A model generated the notes under the pieces. The model saw only the letters and a list, made by a program, of their open reading frames with translations. It had not been told where the DNA came from and made no database searches. This document shows, piece by piece, positions 26,496-33,875 of a DNA stretch of 64,000 nucleotides (position 1 is the first letter of the stretch; the number at the start of each line of letters is the position of its first letter). Where the stretch lies: positions 1 through 64,000 of the forward strand of contig CALRNH020000001.1 in assembly GCA_943369485.1 (NCBI GenBank). The letters run 5' to 3'. The stretch is from ATX-6F1 sp943369485. Lineage in GTDB: Bacteria; Cyanobacteriota; Cyanobacteriia; PCC-6307; Cyanobiaceae. A program made the position numbers and the translations under genes.

Positions 26496-27377
26496 ATGGC
26501 CCCGGCCCGAGCCACCCTCACCGCCTGGGGTTTTCTGGCACCGGGCCTCCTGTTGATCGGCCTCTCGGTGCTGGTGCCGGCGCTGATGGCGCTGGTGATG
26601 AGCTTCAGCCAGAGCGGCCTTGATGTGAGCGAGCCGCTGCGCTTCGTGGGCCTGGCCAACCTGCGCCGGCTGGCCCACGACCCGATGTTCTTCCGGGTGC
26701 TGGGAACAACGTTCCTTTATCTGGTCGGGGTGGTGCCGCCGATCGTGCTCGGTTCCCTCGCCCTGGCGGTGCTGGTCAACCGCCAGCTCCCCGGCATTCA
26801 TCTGTTTCGCGGGGCCTTCTACACACCCGTGCTGGTGTCGATCGTGGTGGCTGCGATCGCCTTTCGCTGGCTCTACGCCGAAAACGGCCTCCTCAACGGC
26901 TGGCTCAGCACCCTGCTGGGGGAGCGCTTCAATCCGATCGGTTTCCTCAGCGATCCACGGCTGGCCCTGCCCTCGGTGATGGTGGTGACCCTCTGGAAAG
27001 GTCTGGGCTATTTCATGGTGATCTTCCTGGCGGGCCTCCAGGGCATCTCCCCGGAGTTGTACGAAGCCGCCTCCCTCGATGGCAGTGAGGGCTGGCGCCG
27101 GCACCTGGACATCACCCTGCCGTTGCTGAGGCCTTACATCACTCTGGTGGCGGTGATCTCAGCGATTTCGGCCACCAAGGTGTTCGAGGAGGTCTTCCTG
27201 ATGACCCAGGGTGGCCCGGCCGATGGCACACGAACCCTCGTGTACTACGTCTATGACCAGGCGTTCTCCGAATTGGAGATCAGCTATGCCTGCACCGTCG
27301 GGCTCGCCCTGTTCGTGATCGTGCTGCTGCTGAGCCTGGTGCGTTTCCTGGTGGCGGGGGAGAAGGGTCTCACCTGA
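26496..27377 (+). CDS. Sugar ABC transporter permease (MalF/GgtC type)
   Basis: 293 residues, six transmembrane helices. The first helix is GFLAPGLLLIGLSVLVPALM, and the ATPase-contact EAA loop reads YEAASLDGSEGWRRHLDITLPLL, as in binding-protein-dependent sugar permeases; EEVFLMTQGGPADGTRTLVYYVY is the typical periplasmic loop before helix six. It pairs with the divergent binding protein. The second permease and the ATPase expected for such importers are not in the window, so they must be encoded elsewhere. Followed by purK 90 bases downstream. Confidence 0.9.
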   Translation: MAPARATLTAWGFLAPGLLLIGLSVLVPALMALVMSFSQSGLDVSEPLRFVGLANLRRLAHDPMFFRVLGTTFLYLVGVVPPIVLGSLALAVLVNRQLPGIHLFRGAFYTPVLVSIVVAAIAFRWLYAENGLLNGWLSTLLGERFNPIGFLSDPRLALPSVMVVTLWKGLGYFMVIFLAGLQGISPELYEAASLDGSEGWRRHLDITLPLLRPYITLVAVISAISATKVFEEVFLMTQGGPADGTRTLVYYVYDQAFSELEISYACTVGLALFVIVLLLSLVRFLVAGEKGLT

Positions 27378-27467
27378 TGCCCAGGGGCCAGGGATTTGGG
27401 TCAAGGGAGCGAGCGGCATCGGATGGCAAGCTGGCCTCCTTTCCAGTGTTGTGACTGAGGTGGGCCG

Positions 27468-28724
27468 TTGAGCGGTGAATCCGGCACCCCGTCCAGCGAT
27501 CCAGCGCTCAGCACCCGCTCGGCCATCGGGATCGTGGGTGGCGGCCAGCTGGCCCTGATGCTTGCCGAGGCCGCCGCCGAGTTGGGAGTGGAGCTGCATG
27601 TGCAGACTCCCGCGTTGGACGACCCTGCCGCCGCCCTGGCCGCCGTCGTTGTTCAGGCCGATCTGGGCAACGCGGCCGCGACACGACGGCTGGGGGCGCG
27701 CTGCCGGGCGATCAGCTTCGAGAACGAATGGGTCGATCTGGAGGCCCTGGCTCCCCTGGCGGCGGAGGGTCTGGTGTTCCGCCCCAGCCTGGCGGCGTTG
27801 GAGCCCCTGGTCAGCAAGCGTCGTCAACGGGAGCTGCTGGAGCGCCTGCATCTGCCCTCACCCCGCTGGCTGCCCTTGGAGCGCCTGAGCGATCCCCTGC
27901 CGCCGGATGAGATCCCGCCACCCCCAGGCCCCGGGAGCGCGGAACCTGGCCCGGTCTTCGACCTTGGCTTTCCATTGATGGCCAAGGCCTCCACCGGTGG
28001 CTACGACGGCAAGGGCACCGTGGTGATCGCTGATCCAGGGGCCCTCAAGACGTTGCTGGAGCGGGTGGATCCTGCTGAGTGGATCCTCGAGGAGCTCGTT
28101 GCCTTCGAGCAGGAACTTGCCCTGGTGGCCTGCCGCGATGGCCAGGGTCAGGTGGCCTGGTTCCCCTTGGCCCGCACCCATCAGCACCAGCAGGTGTGCG
28201 ATTGGGTGCTGACACCCGCTTCCGTTGACCAGGCTGTAGAGGCCCTGGCTCGCAACGTGGCCGCTTCGATTATGGCCAGCCTCGATTATGTCGGTGTGCT
28301 TTCGATCGAGTTCTTTTACGGGCAGGGTGGTCTGGTGGTGAACGAGCTGGCGCCGCGTACCCACAATTCCGGCCACTTCACGATCGAGGCCTGCTCGACC
28401 AGCCAGTTCGCCCAACAGGTGCGAATCGTCAGCGGTGGAGACGTGGCAGACATCGAAGGTGATGGGCCCGGAGCCCTGATGGTGAACCTGCTCGGCATCG
28501 AGCAGAGCGCCCTGGAGGAGGCCGAGCGGCGAACGGCCCTGGCGAAACTGAGCGGGGCCCACCTGCATTGGTACGGGAAGCGGGAGTCGCGGCCGGGGCG
28601 CAAGCTGGGGCATCTGACCGTGCTGATGCAGTCGACCACCCCAGCCGAGCTCGAGCTTGAAGCTGATCGGCGTCTGGCGGAGATTCGTTCGATCTGGCCC
28701 CTTCCACCAGCTTCGGCCACCTAG
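27468..28724 (+). CDS. purK: 5-(carboxyamino)imidazole ribonucleotide synthase
   Basis: ATP-dependent carboxylation of AIR to N5-CAIR in purine synthesis. ATP-grasp protein, 418 residues from a TTG start. N-terminal AIGIVGGGQLALMLAEAAAE, then FPLMAKASTGGYDGKGTVVI (ATP-binding Lys and loop), WILEELVAFEQELALVAC, and FFYGQGGLVVNELAPRTHNS with metal-binding Glu/Asn. A Pro-rich insertion of about 25 residues (DEIPPPPGPGSAEPGP) lies before the ATP-grasp domain and is unusual. Confidence 0.94.
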   Translation: MSGESGTPSSDPALSTRSAIGIVGGGQLALMLAEAAAELGVELHVQTPALDDPAAALAAVVVQADLGNAAATRRLGARCRAISFENEWVDLEALAPLAAEGLVFRPSLAALEPLVSKRRQRELLERLHLPSPRWLPLERLSDPLPPDEIPPPPGPGSAEPGPVFDLGFPLMAKASTGGYDGKGTVVIADPGALKTLLERVDPAEWILEELVAFEQELALVACRDGQGQVAWFPLARTHQHQQVCDWVLTPASVDQAVEALARNVAASIMASLDYVGVLSIEFFYGQGGLVVNELAPRTHNSGHFTIEACSTSQFAQQVRIVSGGDVADIEGDGPGALMVNLLGIEQSALEEAERRTALAKLSGAHLHWYGKRESRPGRKLGHLTVLMQSTTPAELELEADRRLAEIRSIWPLPPASAT

Positions 28725-29124
28725 AGTGTGATCGGACTGCTGTGTTGGTCACTGCCTTCTACAGTTTTCTGATCTGACTCCCTTTTCGACTTGGGGGGTC
28801 TGTCGCGACGGCAACGTAGGCCGGCCTTGAGCCGGAAACGAAACCCCGCTTTGACCCCCCTTCTGGTTCATCCAGGTCGGAATCTGGGGCAGAACGGCAT
28901 GGCGGTCCACCCTTTTCACCCATCAGCCCTTGGGCGCGGCGGGCGTCCCCAGTGGGCCCACCACGACCACGCCGATTGAGCCAGACGGCGGGATCTGCGG
29001 GGTCATTGACGGGTCTGATGCCGGCCGTCTCCAGGCCATCTCCAGATGAGACTTCTGGCGGGGACTGGCTCGTGGCAGGCCGCCCGGATCGCCTAGCTTG
29101 CGAAGAGGCCCCATATCTTCAGCA
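28725..29124. other. 400-base spacer after purK
   Basis: No gene that looks coding. It contains the nested inverted repeat described at 28793-28860 and then G/C-rich sequence with no recognisable promoter up to the PilZ gene. Confidence 0.5.
28793..28860. ncRNA. Candidate structured RNA: nested hairpins
   Basis: Outer arms ggggggtc (28793-28800) and gacccccc (28853-28860) are perfect complements. Inside lies a second perfect hairpin, ccggc-cttga-gccgg (28821-28835), followed by a GGAAACGAAACC stretch left single-stranded. There is no U-tract, so it is not an ordinary terminator of purK. It may be a small RNA or leader; I cannot match it to a named cyanobacterial RNA. The fold is symmetrical, so strand is open. 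Confidence 0.35.
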
Positions 29125-29556
29125 ATGCCGGAGCAACGTCTCACGCTTCGTCAATTTCTCAATCAAGACATCGGCACCTTGCTGGGAAAGAGCGTTCGTG
29201 CCCCCAGGAGCCCAGAGCGGGCCAAGGCCCTGCGTTCCTCCCGCCACCTGGCTCCGATTGGCGCTGAGGCGATCGAGGGTGAACTGGTTTGCTCCGAAGG
29301 CAAGGCCGTGCCTGTTTCCCTCTGGGATCTGAGTGAGTCGGGTTTCTGCGTCGTCGTCCATGGGCCAATGACAGATCAGATCGAACACACTGTGACGATC
29401 AAGCTCCGTGATTGCTCCAGCCCGGAGCAACTCCAGCTGTTCGGCAGGATGCGCTGGTCCGATCGGGTGGCCGGTACCACCTTCGCTGGCCTTCGTCTCA
29501 AGACCCCGCCCTCCGTCCTGCGCCAATCCTTTCTGGGCCGCTACCTGCAGCCGTGA
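29125..29556 (+). CDS. PilZ-like c-di-GMP-binding domain protein
   Basis: 143 residues, mostly one small beta-barrel domain. The second PilZ motif DLSESGFCVVV ([DN]xSxxG) is clear at about residues 69-79; the first, RxxxR, is only approximate (ALRSSRHLAP). Such proteins bind c-di-GMP and act on motility, secretion or enzymes. A diguanylate cyclase is encoded 1.1 kb downstream. The ATG at 29125 begins MPEQRLTLRQFLNQDIGTLL; an earlier ATG at 29098 lacks support. Confidence 0.7.
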   Translation: MPEQRLTLRQFLNQDIGTLLGKSVRAPRSPERAKALRSSRHLAPIGAEAIEGELVCSEGKAVPVSLWDLSESGFCVVVHGPMTDQIEHTVTIKLRDCSSPEQLQLFGRMRWSDRVAGTTFAGLRLKTPPSVLRQSFLGRYLQP

Positions 29557-29613
29557 TGGCTTCTAGGCCAGGCCGTTAAGGTCTTAGGCACCTGCTGAAG
29601 GCATGATTCGCCG

Positions 29614-30270
29614 ATGCCGACCAGTCGTTCGAAGGCCCGCTCCGAGCGGTTCCGCTTCGGCTGGATCAGTCTGCTGATCGGAGCGCTGCTCACCGTTCTG
29701 ATCATGGCCAACGCTGCTCACGAACGGCGCGTCGGCAACACCCAGATTGCCGACGACAGCCTGTTGATGCTCTGGTCGCCGGCCATCTTCCTCGTGGCGG
29801 GGGTGGTGTTCATCGCCCGGGGCCTGGCGATTGAAAACCCGCTCAAGTCTCTGTCCAGCTTCAGGCTGCCCCGGCGGCCACAATTCCTCAAGCCTCGGCC
29901 GAAGGCTGGTCCCGCTTCCGAACGGAGCGGCAGGCGGCAAGCCCGGAGGGCAGCCCCTCGAGCCATGGGTGTGGGTGATTCTCGAGCCAGTGCGAACGGT
30001 TCTGGACCTGAGGACCCGGAAGCGGCCCCTGGGGGCACACCTGCACCGGAGCAGGAACTCATGACACAGGAGAGTCCCCTCGATGATCGTTACCGGCAGG
30101 CCTGTGCGGAATTGGGGGTCGAGCCTGGCACCGACTGGATGGTGATCCGGGCGATCTGGCGCCGCAAGCTCCAGACCTGGCACCCTGACCAGGGGGGGGA
30201 CCACGAGGTCTGGTTGCGCAAGACCGCCGCCTACACCCTGCTTGAGGCCTGGGAGCAGTTCAAGGCCTGA
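29614..30270 (+). CDS. Membrane protein with C-terminal J-like domain
   Basis: 218 residues. Two transmembrane helices (about 17-33 and 50-69), a basic and Pro/Ala-rich linker (75-150), then a domain from about 157 to the end resembling the DnaJ J-domain: YRQACAELGVEPGTDWMVIR, then RRKLQTWHPDQGG with the essential HPD tripeptide at 190-192 and a final helix (TAAYTLLEAWEQFKA). It should recruit and stimulate a cytosolic DnaK at the membrane; client unknown. No zinc-finger or client-binding region is present. Confidence 0.75.
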   Translation: MPTSRSKARSERFRFGWISLLIGALLTVLIMANAAHERRVGNTQIADDSLLMLWSPAIFLVAGVVFIARGLAIENPLKSLSSFRLPRRPQFLKPRPKAGPASERSGRRQARRAAPRAMGVGDSRASANGSGPEDPEAAPGGTPAPEQELMTQESPLDDRYRQACAELGVEPGTDWMVIRAIWRRKLQTWHPDQGGDHEVWLRKTAAYTLLEAWEQFKA

Positions 30271-30490
30271 GTGGCATGCTGCCGGCCGGTGGATGGACCA
30301 GGGTGGCCGCCACCAGCGCCCCCATTCCTCCAGCGACACCAGGTCCCGTTCCGGTCTTCGCCAGGGGTGTTTGACGGAAATGGGCGCAGCGTTCCCACTG
30401 AACCGGCCGGCCGGGTGATGGGAGGCCGCCGGCGAAGGCGGTAGCGACCTTGTCCCAGCCTTGCTGGTGACCACCAGCCAGCCTGCCCCG
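30271..30490. other. Spacer downstream of the J-domain gene
   Basis: About 220 bases between convergent genes with no credible reading frame. GC-rich inverted segments around ggccggccgg (near 30390) could form hairpins but lack a U-tract. Confidence 0.4.
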
Positions 30491-30649
30491 CTAGGGGGCG
30501 GGCATCTGCAAGGGCTTGGGAACGGCGTCCTCGCCGGGAAGGACGGGGAACCCCTGGAGCACCACTGCCTTGTCCTGATGCTCCAGCCGCTGCCGGTCCT
30601 GCTGATGCTGCAGCCCCAGGGTCCGGCGGGCCTCGTTCACGACGCCCAT
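30491..30649 (-). CDS. 52-residue hypothetical protein downstream of the GGDEF gene
   Basis: An ATG at 30649, four bases after the stop of the diguanylate cyclase gene, opens 52 codons to a TAG. The peptide is rich in Gln/Arg/Glu at the start (LGLQHQQDRQRLEHQDK, helix-like) and Pro-rich at the end (FPVLPGEDAVPKPLQMP). The tight spacing suggests co-translation. Composition is soluble and plausible, but no family is recognised and length alone cannot prove it is a gene. Confidence 0.4.
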   Translation of the reverse strand: MGVVNEARRTLGLQHQQDRQRLEHQDKAVVLQGFPVLPGEDAVPKPLQMPAP

Positions 30650-30653
30650 CGGA

Positions 30654-32480
30654 TCAGGCCTTGATCACCTGGTCCCGTCCCTGGCGCTTGGCCTCAAGCA
30701 GGGCCAGATCACTGCGGATCAGCAGGGTTTCGCTGGTGTCCTCCTCCCGGCGCCACTCCGACACCCCCAGGCTGACCGTGACCTTCACCATGCCCTTCTC
30801 GGTGGGGATGCGCACCTCCTTGACCATGGTGCGGATGGATTCAGCCACCCGCAGACCGGCACTGATGGTGGAGCCGAAGAGCAGCACAACAAATTCCTCG
30901 CCTCCGGTGCGGCAGAGCATGTCGGTACCGCGCAGCCGCGTTCGAACCACTTCCACCAAGGCGACCAGCACCTGATCACCCACGTCGTGGCCATAGGTGT
31001 CGTTGACATTCTTGAAGAAATCGATGTCCATGGCGATGGCGCAGATGCCCGCTCCGGAGCGTTTGCCGCGCAGGATCTCTTCGTTGAGGCGACGGAACAA
31101 TTCGCGGCGGTTGAAACAGCCGGTCAAGGGATCAATCGTGGTGAGTCGTTCCAGTTCCTGTTCCCGTGCTTCCAGAGCCTTGTTCGTGCTCTGCAGGCTG
31201 TTGGTCAGTCGGTTGATGTCTTCGCCTCGCTGGTTGACGATCAGGGCAAGATCCTGAAGTTCAGTTACCAGGGAGAGCTTCAACTCGGGAAGATGTTGCG
31301 CGTTGAGTTGGCCATCCGTGCCGATGCTGGTTAAGGGGCTCAGCATCAGTGTGAACTGGTTGTCGATGAAGCGTGCAAACACCTCACTAAGGAAAGAACC
31401 AAGCACAAGAATCCAAGCCAGAGTGCCAAGGAAGCGGGCACTGGCCAGTTGTAATTGGATCACATTGTTGGCAGCAGCTTCTACGATCAAAACCGTGTAC
31501 TCCTTGACCACACCATTGATCTCATAAGCGTTGAAGCTCTGTTGGCGGGCCCAGTAGCTCTGCACCCAGCGCTTCATTTCCGGCATCGGTTGGCGCGGGG
31601 AAATCAGCCCGAGTCTGTTGGCTTTGATGGTGCTGTTGGTCGCTTGGCTGTAGTCGCTGCGAAGGTCCTTGAACAGCTGGCGGTTGGAGCTATAATGAAT
31701 CCCCTCGTTGGAGTTCACTTCAAAGTTGATGTCATGATGCGTGCTGATCGGATCGTCGGTCAGACGCTCATTACTTTTCACATTCTTGATGATCACATCC
31801 GAGGCAATATCTAGCCTGTCCAGGACACCGTCCTGAACGCTGTTCACCAGCTCGTGACTGCTCATCACCGTGAGGATCAGGCTCGGCACGGCAATCGATA
31901 GAAAGGTGATCGCCAGGATCAGATCTTTCAGGGAGAGTCCGCGCACCCGGCCCACGGGTGCCAAGGTCTTGATCGCCAAAAAGATGGCGAAGGCGAGCGC
32001 GGTGTTGAGCACCCCATTCACACCCTGCTTGAGGGCCGCCAGAGTCGTGTTCGGCAGGTCGATGCCGATCACTTGGTGGTAAATGAGAAACACCAGCGGG
32101 GCCCCTAGCACCAGCCAGTAGAGAACGTCGCCCACCACGGCATGGCCATAGCGGCTATGGCCGTTCCGGCGCATGATCGTCTTCACCGCAAGGGTGAGCC
32201 AGATGATTTCGGCGCCGAAGGTAAGCACAGCCCAGCCGTGACCCCACAAGATGATCGTGGCGAGTGAGGCGATCAGCCCGATCGGGATCGCCCGGACCCC
32301 CCCACCCAGTAGCAACACCAGCACCGGCACAATCGAGCCGAGCAGCAAATGAACGCCGAACAGCAGTGGAATCGGTTGAAGGTTGAGACCAAAGCCCACC
32401 AAACCAAGGGCCAGCACAAGCAGCCACTGGCGTGGCCCCCGGCGCCAGCGATCGAGTGGATGGTGAGGGCTAGTTGCCAT
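30654..32480 (-). CDS. Membrane diguanylate cyclase (GGDEF)
   Basis: 608 residues. Residues 15-210 hold seven to eight transmembrane helices forming a sensor module; about 210-345 is a polar, probably periplasmic region; one more helix lies near 350-375, then a signalling helix and the GGDEF domain (about 445-608). The active site is intact: GGEEF at 526-530, DPLTGCFNRREL at the domain start, AMDIDFFKNVNDTYGHDVGD for substrate and metal. The inhibitory I-site RGTD (517-520) precedes GGEEF by five residues, so product feedback is expected. Makes c-di-GMP from two GTP; PilZ proteins at 29125 and 43950 are possible targets. Confidence 0.93.
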   Translation of the reverse strand: MATSPHHPLDRWRRGPRQWLLVLALGLVGFGLNLQPIPLLFGVHLLLGSIVPVLVLLLGGGVRAIPIGLIASLATIILWGHGWAVLTFGAEIIWLTLAVKTIMRRNGHSRYGHAVVGDVLYWLVLGAPLVFLIYHQVIGIDLPNTTLAALKQGVNGVLNTALAFAIFLAIKTLAPVGRVRGLSLKDLILAITFLSIAVPSLILTVMSSHELVNSVQDGVLDRLDIASDVIIKNVKSNERLTDDPISTHHDINFEVNSNEGIHYSSNRQLFKDLRSDYSQATNSTIKANRLGLISPRQPMPEMKRWVQSYWARQQSFNAYEINGVVKEYTVLIVEAAANNVIQLQLASARFLGTLAWILVLGSFLSEVFARFIDNQFTLMLSPLTSIGTDGQLNAQHLPELKLSLVTELQDLALIVNQRGEDINRLTNSLQSTNKALEAREQELERLTTIDPLTGCFNRRELFRRLNEEILRGKRSGAGICAIAMDIDFFKNVNDTYGHDVGDQVLVALVEVVRTRLRGTDMLCRTGGEEFVVLLFGSTISAGLRVAESIRTMVKEVRIPTEKGMVKVTVSLGVSEWRREEDTSETLLIRSDLALLEAKRQGRDQVIKA

Positions 32481-32579
32481 GAAATGCCTTGGAGCCGACT
32501 CGACCCGTGGGGGCGTTCAAGCAATCACCCCCTTTTAGCCGATGATCTGTGAACGGAACGGGGTTGTTGCCATACTTCC

Positions 32580-32861
32580 CTATGGCCGGGTCAACAGCCG
32601 CGCCAGGCCTTCCTCCAGTTGTTCGGTGCTCCAAGTGCCAGTCACGAACACTTCCTGGGCTGAATGACCTCGGCGGGCGATGACCTTGTGGCCCCCTTGG
32701 ATCGTTGTTGAGACCCGAAGCCGCAATTGATCCGAGCGGCCTTTCACCCGACAGATCACCGCAGGGGTGATGGTGTCGATGCCCGGTTGGGCGGCCAAGG
32801 CCTTGAGCACTGGGATCAATCCCTCGATGTACGTGCTGTGGGTGATCACCACCCGTCCCAT
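32580..32861 (-). CDS. DUF2103 predicted metal-binding protein
   Basis: 93 residues from the ATG at 32861: MGRVVITHSTYIEGLIPVLK, then ITPAVICRVKGRSDQLRLRV and GHKVIARRGHSAQEVFVTG. These match the small DUF2103 family, annotated as metal-binding because of conserved His/Cys; function is unknown. An earlier start at 33005 would add 48 residues overlapping the divergent upstream gene and is less likely. Confidence 0.75.
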   Translation of the reverse strand: MGRVVITHSTYIEGLIPVLKALAAQPGIDTITPAVICRVKGRSDQLRLRVSTTIQGGHKVIARRGHSAQEVFVTGTWSTEQLEEGLARLLTRP

Positions 32862-32977
32862 CGGTTTGCCCTGGCAGGTCCGTAGCTTACAAAGTCTGCC
32901 AACATGGTGACCCCCGCCGCACCGGGATGCCTGCAGATGGCCAGGATTCAGGCTCGCACCTCCCAGGTGAGCACTCA

Positions 32978-33214
32978 ATGTCTGGCGCAGAGGTCTCAGG
33001 GTCACTTGATCGGCCAGCGATTGCCGAGCGCCTGAGCCATGCCCTGGGTGTCCCCGTGGAAGTTGTGAGCCGTCAGGACCCGGTGCATCATCGGGTCACC
33101 GGTCTGGCGGTCTGTTCCGGGAAGGTCCTGAGCTATGTCATCGATGCCCAGACCCGCACCGTGGCCACCCGCAACCTTCTTCAGCTCACTCGCCTGAGCC
33201 GCGAGGCGGCCTAG
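32978..33214 (+). CDS. Small conserved-type hypothetical protein
   Basis: 78 residues from the ATG at 32978, with a regular alpha/beta pattern: RPAIAERLSHALGVPVEVVS, then HHRVTGLAVCSGKVLSYVID and TRTVATRNLLQLTRLSREA. It reads as a real soluble protein. No family recognised. Its 3' end overlaps that of clpS by four bases, in convergent orientation. Confidence 0.6.
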   Translation: MSGAEVSGSLDRPAIAERLSHALGVPVEVVSRQDPVHHRVTGLAVCSGKVLSYVIDAQTRTVATRNLLQLTRLSREAA

Positions 33215-33516
33215 GCCCGCTCAAGGGGGGCCATGGTCAGCCCCTCCTGACTCAGTTGCTGGTGGTATAGCTCGGCCTGCTCCATCGGCCCGCTCCACAC
33301 CACCGCCGACCCCTGGGAATCGATCCTCTGGGCCAGTTTCCAGGCTTGGTCAGGCCCCATGGCTGGGATGTAGCGCACGAGGCAGTCCACCACGTGCTGG
33401 AACGTGTTGACGTCATCGTCAAGCACCACCACGTTGAAGGTGGGGTAAGGCTCCTGCAGCCGGCGGCGCTCCAGCACCGGTTGGCCGCGGCTGGGGGTGG
33501 CGCTCAGCTGGTTCAT
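33211..33516 (-). CDS. clpS: ATP-dependent Clp protease adaptor ClpS
   Basis: 101 residues. N-end-rule adaptor that delivers proteins with bulky N-terminal residues to the ClpC/ClpAP chaperone. The core reads PTFNVVVLDDDVNTFQHVVD with the N-degron pocket Asn-Thr-Phe, then VDCLVRYIPAMGPDQAWKLA and SGPMEQAELYHQQLSQEGLT. The ATG at 33516 gives the normal length; the frame is open further upstream but without homology. The protease subunit gene clpP lies 2.6 kb away. Confidence 0.93.
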   Translation of the reverse strand: MNQLSATPSRGQPVLERRRLQEPYPTFNVVVLDDDVNTFQHVVDCLVRYIPAMGPDQAWKLAQRIDSQGSAVVWSGPMEQAELYHQQLSQEGLTMAPLERA

Positions 33517-33579
33517 CTCCCGGTTCGCACCACCCCCAAGCCTAGGTACAGTGACAGCGATTGTTGTTCCGATGGCGCC

Positions 33580-33681
33580 ATGTTGATCTCCCTGGGCTGG
33601 GCCTCGTTGGCGGCGGTGTTCACCCTCTCCATCGCTTTTGTGGTCTGGGGCCGCAACGGTGACGGCAGCATCAGTTTCTGA
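33580..33681 (+). CDS. petN: Cytochrome b6f complex subunit VIII
   Basis: 33 residues, one transmembrane helix. The sequence pattern LGWASLAAVFTLSIAFVVWG followed by RNGDG is the hallmark of PetN, essential for assembly and stability of the b6f complex in thylakoids. ATG at 33580, stop TGA. Divergent from clpS with a 63-base spacer. Confidence 0.96.
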   Translation: MLISLGWASLAAVFTLSIAFVVWGRNGDGSISF

Positions 33682-33720
33682 GCTTCGCCGTCCACTGCTG
33701 CGCCTGGATCGAGGACACCG

Positions 33721-33867
33721 ATGAGCGAGCTGCAACTCAACACAGCTCTCGCAAGCCTGGCTGCCGTTCTGCTCGTCTTCGTCAGCGGCGGTGTGATCTA
33801 CCTCTCCACGGTCGAGTGGCGTGATCGGCGGCGTCGCAACCGCCCTGAATCAAAGCGGCGCACCTGA
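33721..33867 (+). CDS. 48-residue single-helix membrane protein next to petN
   Basis: Starts with ATG 39 bases after petN. One helix (about 8-31, LASLAAVLLVFVSGGVIYLS) is followed by TVEWRDRRRRNRPE, a strongly basic stromal-type tail. Shape and position suggest a small thylakoid complex subunit; one-helix NDH-1 subunits such as NdhP have a similar build, but I cannot make that identification from sequence alone. Eight bases separate it from the next gene, so petN, this gene and the next may form one transcript. Confidence 0.6.
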   Translation: MSELQLNTALASLAAVLLVFVSGGVIYLSTVEWRDRRRRNRPESKRRT

Positions 33868-33875
33868 GACCCGCC

